From Strigamia acuminata (taxonomy: Eukaryota > Arthropoda > Chilopoda > Geophilomorpha > Linotaeniidae): a DNA stretch of 64,000 nucleotides. Below the pieces are notes generated by a model. The model had not been told where the DNA came from and ran no database searches. It saw nothing but the letters and a program-made list of their open reading frames with translations. The stretch is from assembly GCA_949358305.1 (NCBI GenBank), contig OX442324.1, forward strand, positions 5,709,575 through 5,773,574, given 5' to 3'. Below, piece after piece: positions 43,301 to 53,281 of this stretch (position 1 is the first letter of the stretch; each line of letters starts with the position of its first letter). Made by a program: the position numbers and the translations under genes.

Positions 43301-46300
43301 GATCTGTTTAAAATAACCTTAAAAAAAGGTTATGTAACATTTTTAACTGTTCAACTTACGGGATATTGTTTAAAAGTACCTCGAAAAGTACTGTTAAACT
43401 TTGAACGAGCAGTAATTGTTCCGCCATTACAAAAGTTTATAAATAGTGTCACGAGGTGGCGTTATTTATACGTCATCGACGACAAACAAGCACGTAAATT
43501 CAAGTGCCGTTTTAGCAAGTTTTCATGTGATAGTGAGGAAGGAGATCTTGATTTGCATGTTATAACTACACTGTGGTACCATGTATATTTTTAGCTACAA
43601 AATAGATGTTAAGTCAATATTTTTAGCTCCAAAAATAGGTGTTTTTGCCACCTTTTGATCAATTTTGGCATTCAACAGCTGCACAATACCCCGTGATAAT
43701 AAATGAGTAAAATGTGTGGTAACAGTGTTATTGAGAAACGCATGGTGTGTGTTTACCTCTGTTTAATCTTATAAATGAAGTCATCGATGACATGAAATCC
43801 CAGAATGCATTGCACAAAATGGTTTCCTTTTTCAAATGGTAAAAACACTTTGATCATGCTAAAACCACGAATACTTAATTATTGCTTAAGTTTTGCCGAA
43901 AAAAATATCACATAACCTTTTTCAAGGTTATTTTAAAGAGATTAGAGAAATTTTTCATTTTTCTTTCTATGACCTTTAAGTTTTTAATATAATGGTCAAA
44001 TTGAATTGCGGTTGGCGAAAGTTGTAATGTTGAGGTTCAAGGTTGCAACGCAACAATGTTGCGACATTGGTAGCATTTGTCCGTGGAGAAATAAAACGTG
44101 TTATTACATTTATGCTATTGACCGGTAAATTAAAGTACAAAACTGAAACACGAGTTGTTAACAGGCAGCATCGAGGACTCCGATAATTAGATTACATTTT
44201 ATACAAAATTTAATTTTTAAAGAGAAATGTTATGTCGTGTGTTGCACGAGTTTTTTTTTATTTATTTATTTATTTATTTTAAATTTAAGTGTTCAAATGT
44301 TCGAAATCGCAGTTGGTGATAAACACGTGATTTCTAAAAAGGAAGATGAAAATGAATAAAAAATGATTTTAAATATTAAATTTTGTAATATTAATTTCAA
44401 AAAGTTAGTTTATGTAAAATTAATTTTTTTTTAGCTCTCTTCAAATATTTATTTGAAGTTTATCAGAGAGAAATCTTGAATAGTTGTATGAAAAATTCAC
44501 TACGTATCGTTTGATTGTAGTACTTATTTAACCTTAGTCATGTGGTTTCTCTGCCGCATCATACACTTTCTCGTTGTCATGGTGACGCATTTAATCCTCG
44601 TGGAGGCGCCGTGCATCCCCGCCAAAGTCATTGCTTGACCTGCTATTGCAGTTTGGTGGTGGTGTCTAATGGAATCCACTTTTTGCACATCTTATTCGAT
44701 GCTGCCATATGGCATTGAATGTGTGAAATAGTGCTGAATAATACACGGCTCCTCATTCGAATCGAGTCGGCCAGAAGATTTCAAATTAGAGAAGTGCTGC
44801 AATTGGTAAATGATTCTGTTTTTTACATTTCAATCAATCGTTAATTTTGCTATCCTATCGAGGGTCTTACGCACATATAGTAAGTTTGAGAGATTAAGTT
44901 GAATTACATGAATGAAATGATGATAACCGGTGACATCATACTGTATCATTCAATCGATTTTTTTTAAAGTTAGAACGAATGTGCAGCTACTGGTTTTTAA
45001 AATGCAAATCCAACTGGTATAATGTATCAGTTTATGGGGCTTTAACATTATTTCGTAATTGAATTTAAACGGCCAAATGTTATGAAGTTGCTTAATCGTG
45101 GGCGTTGCCTTTTCTCTGATTATCAGTGACCTTCGCCGCTCAATTCAACAGGTAGAAATTGTCGATTGGAAACGTGTCATCGTTTTTTCCGTTCTTTATT
45201 TAACGGTTTTCGAAGTTTTCGCGGAGATTTTGTCAGTTTGGTGAATTAATTCGCGTTGGAAATCGAAATAATTTCTTCTTTTGTTTAAAAACTGTTTGGA
45301 ACATAAGCGTGAAATTCAATTTTCTGGGAATTGAAGCACGAGTGCATAATTTTTATTTTTTGTTTTATTTTTCTAAAAATATTTATTAAAACCTTTTGCA
45401 GGTATTGATGAAAACATCTCAAAGACTGGTGATGGCAGTTTAGACAACTTTTCTTGCGAGCCTAGATCATCTCATTGTTTAAGGGCATTATGGAAGAAAG
45501 CCATTATGGAGCAGATTTTGTTGATTAGGATGGAGAAAGAGAACAGAAAGCTTAAAGGTGAGAAATGTTTTAAAATTGTTTCCATTTTTCAAATATTTAA
45601 GTCGCACTTAATATACTGTTTTAAATTTATTCCCAAGTAAGCAGCAAGGCTTTTCAACACATGGTCATTTCTCAGGCTGTTAAGTGTTTGCAGTTAATTA
45701 TTCTGCTTTTTTAGGACTTCATACCGTCAGTGTATACTGAGGGGAGACTGGAGTATTTAACAGCTCGAGGATGTCCCATTAGCTTTGTTGTTTACTTGCG
45801 AAATGAATGTGCGGATTTTGCTTGAAAAATTGCAGATGGCAAACAAACTAACGAAAAATGTGTAATAATTCTAACATTTTTTAATGTTGTTTAATTGTTT
45901 TTTTTTTGTTAATGAACAGCGAGCCAAGATGCGTCTATTAGCAAAAGAATGAAATTGAATTACGAAGAAATAACGCCATGTTTGAAGGATGTTACGAAGG
46001 TTTGGGAAGACATGTTGGCAACTCCAGACCGTCCTCAAGCGATTTTAGAGAGGCAAAAAATTGAGGATGCTGTGAAAGCAGGTGAAAATTGGATTATAAA
46101 AATTGATAAAACATTTTAAATTATATGCGATAATGACTTGGCATAATTTGTTTCCTGGGGAATTGGTCGATAAGAAAGAAAGGAATTCCAGTAATGAGTT
46201 TTTTTTCCTTTGCTTATCTTAAACTGCGTAATTTGAAATGCAAGTTTGCAATATTAAATCAACATTTTTTAAATACTGAATCAGTTGAGTGCAAGTTAAA

Positions 46301-48147
46301 TTTAAATAAGCTGCTTAATGTAATCGCGTAAATCCTGTAATAATACTATGCTAATGACAACGTTCAGTGACATTGACTAAGGCGTATTGGAAGTTGAAAC
46401 TAATGCGGAATAATATACTTAGTCGGATTAATTACGATTTATAGAGGTACTTTGATTTCAAACGAAGCAACATGCTCCCAAAAAGCAGAGAGGCTTTTTC
46501 TTAATACATATTATACGTGAGATAAAAAAAAAATTAAAACCTGCTTGTTTAAATGAATTCAACCTATGGGAGTTTGTTGCTTCGTTGGGCAAACAGTTCT
46601 GTTCCTCTAGTTACTATCATCGGCAGTATGTTTCATCGTTGATACATCTGTTAACTGTGGGGTAAGATGTGCAGTATACAGGGCTGGACTGGGTACAAAT
46701 TTAGTACTGGAAAATCTGAATGGGTCGGGCCACAGGGACAGCTTACTGCGGGCCAGGTACGGGCTACGATGGGTACGCCACGGGCCACTGGGCAGTATAC
46801 TTTTAAGAAAACTGATAAGGTTAAGGGGAGGTTTAGTCGCAGAGCCAGCCACATTGGGCCCCGCGCTTGCAGCCTTAGAGATAAGGCAGGACCAAAAAAA
46901 TATGCAATAATTTTAAGTCTAGGTACAAAAAGCCCATATCTCGAAATCCGACGCTCAGATTATGATTAAACTTGGTTTGGGCGTTTCTGACAGTTTCCAA
47001 ACTTTTAGACACTCTTGCGGCTTTTGAGCTACGCCAATTTTAACGGTGACCCCACAGTGTGGCCTCGCCGACATGGTCTTGGGCCCCGCAAGTGCTAAGG
47101 TCGGCCCTGTTAGAAAGAGGAAAAAATTCAACGGAAGTCACAGAACATATTTCGCAGACTTTCCAAGACTGGAATGAAATTTGTGAGTACAAGTTTTTTC
47201 TGTAGGCAAAATTTCTGTCGGCAGACTGGTTTCCTACGCAGGAAACTGCTTATGAGTACTAAGCTTAAGGAAGAAATGGAGGCAGGGTCGGCTTTTTCCA
47301 GGGCATTGGCAAAAAGTTATTATTGGGGCACCAAAAGAATTTTTTTTCTTCAAAAATAATCAAATTTGGAATTTGAAATTTGAAATTTGAAAGTGCGGGG
47401 CCTCGGTTTGAGACTCGAAAAAATGTCATTTGGAGCCGGCTCTGCGGAATCGATGAATGAACCGACCACCTTGTTAAAGAGAGAGGAAATTATAAATTCC
47501 AAGTTGGCTGTTTTGTTTTTTATTTTCTTAATTTTCCTTTACTGTCGCAGTGCATTTTTCTACCTGCTTGACATTTGTAATTTGGCTAGTTTGAAATTGA
47601 TGTTGATTCTACTGGGAATTTGACTGAGAACCCGAAAGTAATTTCACGTGTGAAATAGCTGTCATGTCAAGAGTGCTGCACGACAAAATTTGCTGAATAA
47701 TTTAAAATAAAAAAGTGGTCGAAACATGGAATTTAATTCGCTTGACAAATGGTTTCCTTGTTTCATTTCTGGCACGACAAGGTTCAAATTGTTGTTTGCA
47801 TTCTATTATTCACCACTAGATGGCAACTGTAGATCAAGGGAGCATCTTTCCCGCTACAAAATGTGATAACATTTGTTTTATTTCTTTTGCTTTAATGTTC
47901 GCCAAAAAAAGATAAAAAAAAAATAGAAACGAGACGATATAGTGTGAGCAACTGTTTTAAAATGTAATAAAAATATTTTTTTAAGGTGTTCCAAGATACA
48001 AACGAGGCGAAATTTGGCAACTTCTTTCCGAACAGCAGCAACTTAAGAAGGAAACTCCAGAATGCAAAGATGTAGATCTTGCGATATCATACGATGAATT
48101 GCTACGACAATTGACCTCGCATCAACATGCCATTTTGATTGATTTAG
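37335..48147 (+). CDS. TBC1D1/TBC1D4-type RabGAP, N-terminal ~899 aa, continues beyond the window
   Basis: In vertebrates this family is the Akt-regulated RabGAP that controls glucose transporter vesicle traffic. Exons: 37335-37802, 39428-40207, 40318-40416, 40998-41142, 41221-41312, 41618-41740 (or 41749), 41809-41913, 41977-42251, 42543-42673, 45402-45557, 45920-46081 and 47986-48147. Phases agree. The first PTB domain begins near residue 50 (YKEFSVIFLGSL). A Gln-rich stretch follows, then a second PTB (FEVMYVGKIKVSHCKAPPTF to QSTTVTDEIMGALKQAF). Next come the ALCETKQTKHHHT region, the DUF3350 motif KLSWRQNIFNRIVSPPKPIY, the helix LRALWKKAIMEQILLIRMEK and the TBC start GVPRYKRGEIWQLL. RPRSET (Thr ~370) and RPRSST (Thr ~671) fit the Akt motif R-x-R-x-x-S/T. 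The last exon ends at ILIDLG; the rest of the TBC domain is not in the window. Confidence 0.92.
40471..40503 (+). other. Possible alternative terminal exon in the RabGAP gene
   Basis: After the donor at 40417 an acceptor-like TTTTAATTTTAG is followed by an in-frame KFSVVVCRRP and a stop. Skipping to 40998 continues the conserved PTB domain. Using this exon would truncate the protein inside the second PTB. No transcript evidence is available here. Confidence 0.25.
43269..43975. mobile_element. TTAA-flanked MITE-like element, 707 bp, in RabGAP intron 9
   Basis: It starts AGGTCATAGGAAGAAAAATG and ends CATTTTTCTTTCTATGACCT, with TTAA at both edges (43265-43268 and 43976-43979). The inverted repeats extend about 70 bp with scattered mismatches, including AAAATAACCTT. 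TTAA duplication is shared by piggyBac and Kolobok elements; the AGG start fits Kolobok better than the usual CCC of piggyBac. The 113-codon open frame inside it looks accidental. Confidence 0.8.
46679..46791. mobile_element. Small hAT-like MITE
   Basis: CAGGGCTGGACTGG opens the element and GGGCCACTG(G) closes it. GCAGTATA occurs just before (46671-46678) and just after (46792-46799), an 8-bp direct repeat as expected for hAT insertion. Inverted repeats are short and imperfect (CAGGGC against CAGTGG). Confidence 0.55.
46855..47109. mobile_element. Probable second hAT-like remnant
   Basis: The right edge AAGGTCGGCCCTG, read in reverse, is CAGGGCCGACCTT, a common hAT-type terminus. GGGCCCCGC occurs in the same direction near both ends (GGGCCCCGCGCTTGCAGCC and GGGCCCCGCAAGTGCTAAGG). 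I could not find an 8-bp duplication, so the left edge is uncertain. Confidence 0.4.
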
Positions 48148-48431
48148 GTAAACAAATAATTTTTTTTTTAGAATAATAATTTACTAATTAAGTAATTACT
48201 CACTACTGGACTGATGTTCAACTTCAAAAGAAGTAAAAATAGCGCTTGAAACTTTAATTTTATCGCAGTGCTTCGACATTCTCGTCCATTTATCACCAGG
48301 AAATCCCTGAATAATTGCACCAGCAGTGCATACACTTTGAAATACTGCTTTCCCTTACTAGGGGTAATACTCCAAGTCTTATTAATAATAATAGGGATAA
48401 ACTACGGTACATAAATTCTCAAATAGTAAGC

Positions 48432-48589
48432 CAGCGGTTCTTAAAATGGTGGTCCGAGCAAGAGGCTGCCGGTCCGCCACTTTAGCGTTGAAACACAAAG
48501 AATTATATAGAATTATATAGGCTTACTAGAGCAATATTAGGTTACCGGTCCATAACACCGGTCCGCTACATTAGTTTGAGAAAGTGCTG
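48432..48589. mobile_element. hAT-like MITE remnant
   Basis: It starts CAGCGGTTCTTAAAATGG and ends AGTTTGAGAAAGTGCTG. These resemble the CAG-GGTTCTCAAA termini of many hAT MITEs. No clear 8-bp duplication is left, so it is probably an old copy. Confidence 0.5.
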
Positions 48590-48637
48590 GCCTAGGCCAC
48601 ATGGGATAATTAAATATATATATTTTTTTTACAGTAG

Positions 48638-48919
48638 CTGCATTCAAAAAGCCATGTTATGTGTTTTAGGTGTTTGTGTTTTTGTTTTGTGATGATAAAA
48701 AATACAAAAACTGTTAGAAGCGAAATTAATGGTCTGTATTCCTCAGAGTGCGAGCCATTTCGTTTTTACAACCAGAAATTTGGAATGCCAGTAGTATAGA
48801 TCATTAATTTCTGTTCCAACATTACCTGAAGTCCTGCATTGAAAAGTTTTTATGGGGAAATACAGAAACAAAAAAGACAAACACCAAACACACTTAAAAC
48901 ACGATCTTTTTGAATGCAG
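48638..48919. mobile_element. MITE with CTGCATTCAAAAAG ends, 282 bp
   Basis: CTGCATTCAAAAAG at the left is mirrored by CTTTTTGAATGCAG at the right. Inward similarity continues (GTTATGTGTTTTAGGTGTTTG against GTGTTTTAAGTGTGTTTGGT). TAG lies beside the left end and, one base off, beside the right end. The superfamily is uncertain. Confidence 0.65.
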
Positions 48920-49582
48920 ATAGTGTACGGTGCGGGAAAGGGTTTTTTATTTTTTTGAAAGATATAGATGGTCATGTGTTATTGGCATACGATAAGTGAA
49001 TTTTAAATTCCGAAGGTGTGTCGTGTTCAGGTTTTATTTAATATTCAGATTGCTCTCGGGTTTATTTTTATTTTTGTTTTTTTTTCTTTTTGTTTAAAAT
49101 GATTGGGGTATAAATATTGATATTTTTTTCCTCTCTCTAAATGTCGGTTTCGTTCTAACATTCCACTGCATTCAATTTCGAAGTTTAGTGCTGTGTGCTG
49201 TTAGGGCTGTTAATTAAGATCAAATTGTCAAATTTTTTTGCGGGTGGTCTGTTAAAGCGATTTTTACTGACAACTTTTTGATCGCTGCAATTAGTGGAAG
49301 AAATTAAACTCTTTCTTTTACAACTCGGGGTAAATTGATGCAATAAAAATTTGACATTATCGTTTTTTTTTCCCATTAAACACAAATGGAAAAAATAGAA
49401 GATTGACCTGTTCTGTTCCAATCCTGAGAGAGTAATAAATAAAACTGAAAATAGTGCTGCTAATTACCGATAGATGCCGCTACGTGTTGCAGAAAGAAGA
49501 AATAATAAAGGATTTTTTCTTATTCTATCTCTAATTAGAGATGGATGTTTTGATAAGAAGGACTGAGGCGGAATATCAAGAA

Positions 49583-49635
49583 CAGTGTCACTTCAATTTA
49601 TTGTGCACCTTGCACAATAAATTGAAGTGACACTG
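49583..49635. repeat. Perfect 25-bp inverted repeat with 3-base loop
   Basis: CAGTGTCACTTCAATTTATT plus GTGCA is followed by CCT and then its exact reverse complement. Transcribed within the RabGAP intron it would form a fully paired hairpin. It could be a tiny foldback element or a short hairpin RNA. Confidence 0.85.
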
Positions 49636-50720
49636 ATATTAATGTATGGATAATTGCAAGGTGACTGGTAAACCAGAAAAGAATTTAAAAAAAAGTTGAA
49701 TGCAGACTGGTGTGCAGAGAGGAGAAGATATCCGTGTAATTGTGCAGTAATTTATAATGGCTGTAATGTATTGTGATCCTGGTCCATTTCTAGTTCACTT
49801 GTTTTAACGTTTTTTTTTTTTTTTGCTTCCCAGTTTGGGTTGCGAAGTAATAATAACATTTCATGTTTTTGTGATTTAATACCTCGAGATGACTGGATTT
49901 ATTTTATTTTATTTTAAATTCTTATCTATAGCGTTGATGATTTTACGGTTTGTATGTTAATGTTTGAAATGTTAGATAACGGTTTCGTGGAAGAAAGTTA
50001 TTTGACTTAATTTTTTCTTTCTTTCTAAGGGAGTCAGGCAGATTGATAAGCTGCACCTGTGTAACTCCCTATATGAAAAATTAAGATTTTAATTGATTGC
50101 TCTGCGTTTGTATGAGATTAGCATGTAAATGTACTAGTTTAATGCTCTAATTACAGTTAAAAAAATATTTTTTTGTAATTTAATTTATGTAGTGAAATTG
50201 GTGATTTCCTTGATCAATTAACGGTAGGTGCAGTCGGTTTACTTAATGAAAGGTTGTTTTTTTCTTTTTAATTTGGTTTATCTATGAAATCAATAATAAA
50301 TTTCAACTTAAGGATCGAATTCATGGTTAAAGAGCCGCTTCAAATTAGTGTAGGGCTTTTAAATTTGAAAAATCCATTAATTTTTAAGTCACATTCTACA
50401 ATTTATCTTTTTTCCTTCAAAACTATTAAAATGACTGCCAATTTATACACATCAAAATATAGGTTACCGGTATATTTTTTTGATGATAATACAAATTTAT
50501 AGCACCCAACACTTAATACTTGTTTTTAAGTGTCAATTCCACATCTTTACTCGAAGCAGGAAGTGCAGAATTCAACTTATTTCTCCTCATTTATAAGTAA
50601 TGTTCGTAACTAAATATCTGAAACATTTACGATTACCTACTTCGTAGCAGTAATACTGTAAAGCTTCAAATTGCGGCCGGGATTGTTAGGGGCCCCATAA
50701 GCGCTGGGGAGTTTTAATCC

Positions 50721-51222
50721 GTGATTTTTACTAAAGATCACTGATTTTTACTAAAGATCAGTGATTTTTACTAAAGATCAGTGATTTTTACTAAAGATCA
50801 GTGATTTTTACTAAAGATCACTGATTTTTACTAAAGATCAGTGATTTTTACTAAAGATCAGTGATTTTTACTAAAGATCAGTGATTTTTACTAAAGATCA
50901 GTGATTTTTACTAAAGATCAGTGATTTTTACTAAAGATCAGTGATTTTTCCGAAAGATCAGTGATTTTTCCGAAAGATCAGTGATTTTTACGAAAGATCA
51001 GTGGTTTTTACGAAAGATCAGTGGTTTTTACGAAATATCAGTGATTTTTACTAAAGATCAGTGATTTTTACTAAAGATCAGTGATTTTTACTAAAGATTA
51101 GTGATTTTTACTAAAGATCAGTGATTTTTACTAAAGATCAGTGATTTTTACTAAAGATCAGTGATTTTTACGAAAGATCAGTGATTTTTGCGAAAGATCA
51201 GTGATTTTTGCGAAAAAGATAA
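50721..51222 (+). repeat. 20-bp minisatellite, ~25 copies
   Basis: The unit GTGATTTTTACTAAAGATCA is repeated in perfect 20-bp register for at least 24 units. Substitution variants (CTGA at the start, CCGAAAG, ACGAAAG, GTGGTT, TGCGAAAG) are enriched in the right half. Only the last unit changes length. Confidence 0.95.
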
Positions 51223-52219
51223 GTGATTTTCACATAGAAAATCTCCTATTTTTGAAAAATTCACTGACTTTTTGAAAAACCGCCCAGCCCGAATAACCGC
51301 CTAAGTTCAAATAGCGCCCGGGCGTTTATTTGATGCTTTAGCGCAGTCTCTTTTCACAATAAAGTGATGTATTTATATTTAATTAAATTGCCAAATTTAC
51401 TGTTTTTGTTTTACTTTTCCCATTGCGCAAATCATCTTCCTATTTTGCTGCAGTTTTGCTTACATCAATCGTAGTCCAACTCGGCTAATTATGTCCTCAA
51501 CCGGACAGGAAAACGAGTCCTTACAGTGGAAGGGAGGGAGAAGGAAATGTTTATTATGAGTGAGACTATGGAGCAGAAAAAAAAATTAACGTTGATGAAT
51601 TTTCTCGCTTATTGATTAAGCGTTTCTTCTTCATAAATCATCATCTTGGTCGTTACAAGGAATAGAAAACCTCTTTATAAGAAACAGCTAATTACAAATG
51701 GCTGTGAGTTATGTCTTGATGAGAGAATTGTACAATGGCCCCTGGTGTTAGCTTTTGATTTTTTATTGAGTAGAAGGGCAAAAATACCTATAGGACGCGA
51801 AGTGATTTCATTTAAGATTTTCTCGTGATTCACCAGAAAAATTTCAACACCATTGCAATGAAGTTATTGGTTATTTTTGGTCGTGTGGAGTTGATTTGCA
51901 GCTTGCAGATATCTCTAATTATTACTAATTAGGACTAGTAAAAGTTTAAGACAATAAAAAAAAGAATTCTTTAAGGTGGAATTTTTTTGGCCTGCAAATT
52001 GTGAGTTCATAACCTAGGACTTTGTGACGGCAGGCTATAAGTATATACCCGTGGTGCATTGCATCATTAAGAAAATATAGCCGACAAAAAAACTGCTTTA
52101 GGTATAAACTGAAAATTTTTAAATTAGTAACAAGATTAACTCTGAATGCACTTGACCTTTAATGTGATAAACAGGGCTAGTTGGTGCCATTTTGCATGTG
52201 ATTAAGAGCTTTTTTTTGT

Positions 52220-52447
52220 AAACAATCTTATCAGTGGGTAAATTTTAAATTACTTAAATGGAAATTAGTTCTGATAACTAAATAAAGATTTGGACTATAG
52301 GCGCATTCGTAAAGTCATGTTTAACTTGCATTTAAACAATCTTATCAGTGGTAAATTTTAAATTACTTAAATGGAAATTAGTTCTGATAACTAAATAAAG
52401 ATTTGGACTATAGGCGCATTCGTAAAGTCATGTTTAACTTGCATTTA
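52220..52447 (+). repeat. Tandem duplication of ~114 bp
   Basis: AAACAATCTTATCAGTGG through ATGTTTAACTTGCATTT occurs twice head to tail, starting at 52220 and 52334. The copies differ by one G in the GTGG(G)TAAA stretch. The second copy carries the left end of the MITE-like unit that follows. Confidence 0.93.
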
Positions 52448-52782
52448 AACATGTTTTGTTGTTTAAATGTCGTGCGCATGCCCACTGCGACTGAAAACTG
52501 ACTTAATCGGTCGCCATTTTTAAAGTTAGATTGAGACAAGCGGTTTAAATATACAGTCGAAACTCTTTACAACGAATCGCAAGGGACCCGAAAAATCGAT
52601 TCGTTATAACGATAATTCGTTATAAATAAATTTTTTAACATGGTGTTCTATGGCCAGCCAACCAAACCAGCCATTTTTAGGTATTCGTTATATCGATAAT
52701 TCGTTATATCGCGATTCGTTATAAAGAGTTTCGACCGTATTGTTTAAAACGCTGTTTCGTCTAAACGACTTTGTGAATGCAT
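52413..52782. mobile_element. MITE-like unit with GCATTC-NNAAAGTC ends, carrying a nested pogo-type MITE
   Basis: GGCGCATTCGTAAAGTCATG at the left mirrors GACTTTGTGAATGCAT at the right. The pogo-type MITE at 52554-52737 is inserted inside it. I could not define a target duplication. Confidence 0.5.
52554..52737. mobile_element. pogo/Tigger-type MITE, 184 bp
   Basis: It starts CAGTCGAAACTCTTTACAAC and ends with AAAGAGTTTCGACCG, flanked by TA (52552-52553 and 52738-52739). It shares the core TTCTATGG...AACCAA...CCATTTTTA and the TTCGTTATA motifs with the copy at 31517-31664. It is 36 bp longer through extra ATTCGTTATA-type motifs. Confidence 0.85.
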
Positions 52783-52803
52783 ATGGTTAAGAAATACAAT
52801 AGA

Positions 52804-53281
52804 CGCGTTCAAAGTTTCGGTTTTTACTATAAACAGAATGGCATCAAAAACAGCCAAAGACCATCACCAAAAACCGCAAAATCCAAACCCACGACTTGAG
52901 TGGTTTATGAATCGGTTTATGCCGGGATTTGGTTTTTACAACCAAATTCAAAATGGCCGCTTCGAACGTTAGATTGACAGATCAGACTTTCAAGTGTCAA
53001 ACACTTTCAGATGAAGCATCCACGTCCCAAAATGTGAGTAAATGCTACATTATGTTTAAATCTTGGACGATCTTAGTGTTCGTCCAAGTTTAAATAAGGG
53101 GGCCACAATCACAATTCGTTGGTCAAATGAAAGAAATAGAATTTTTATGCACCATGTACTTGCATGATTGCAACGCAAAAACAATACAACAAACAGACCT
53201 AAAAACGAACACATTAGGCACGTTTTTGCCTACTATTTTGACTGTTTTTATAAACGGCATAAACCGAAACTTTGAATGCAC
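52804..53281. mobile_element. MITE-like unit with GCRTTCAAAGTTTCGGTTT ends, 478 bp
   Basis: CGCGTTCAAAGTTTCGGTTT at the left mirrors AAACCGAAACTTTGAATGCA at the right. AAAAACAG also recurs in inverse near each end. The ends resemble those of the units at 48638 and 52413 (GCATTC then AAAG), suggesting one family. The target duplication is unclear. Confidence 0.6.

Noticed and set aside
43253-43594. 113-codon plus-strand open frame in the RabGAP intron
   Set aside because: It lies inside the TTAA-flanked MITE-like element, starts at its inverted repeat and shows no domain.
50721-51222. CRISPR-like array of 20-bp repeats
   Set aside because: The units are directly adjacent with no unique spacers, and the context is an animal intron. 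It is a minisatellite.
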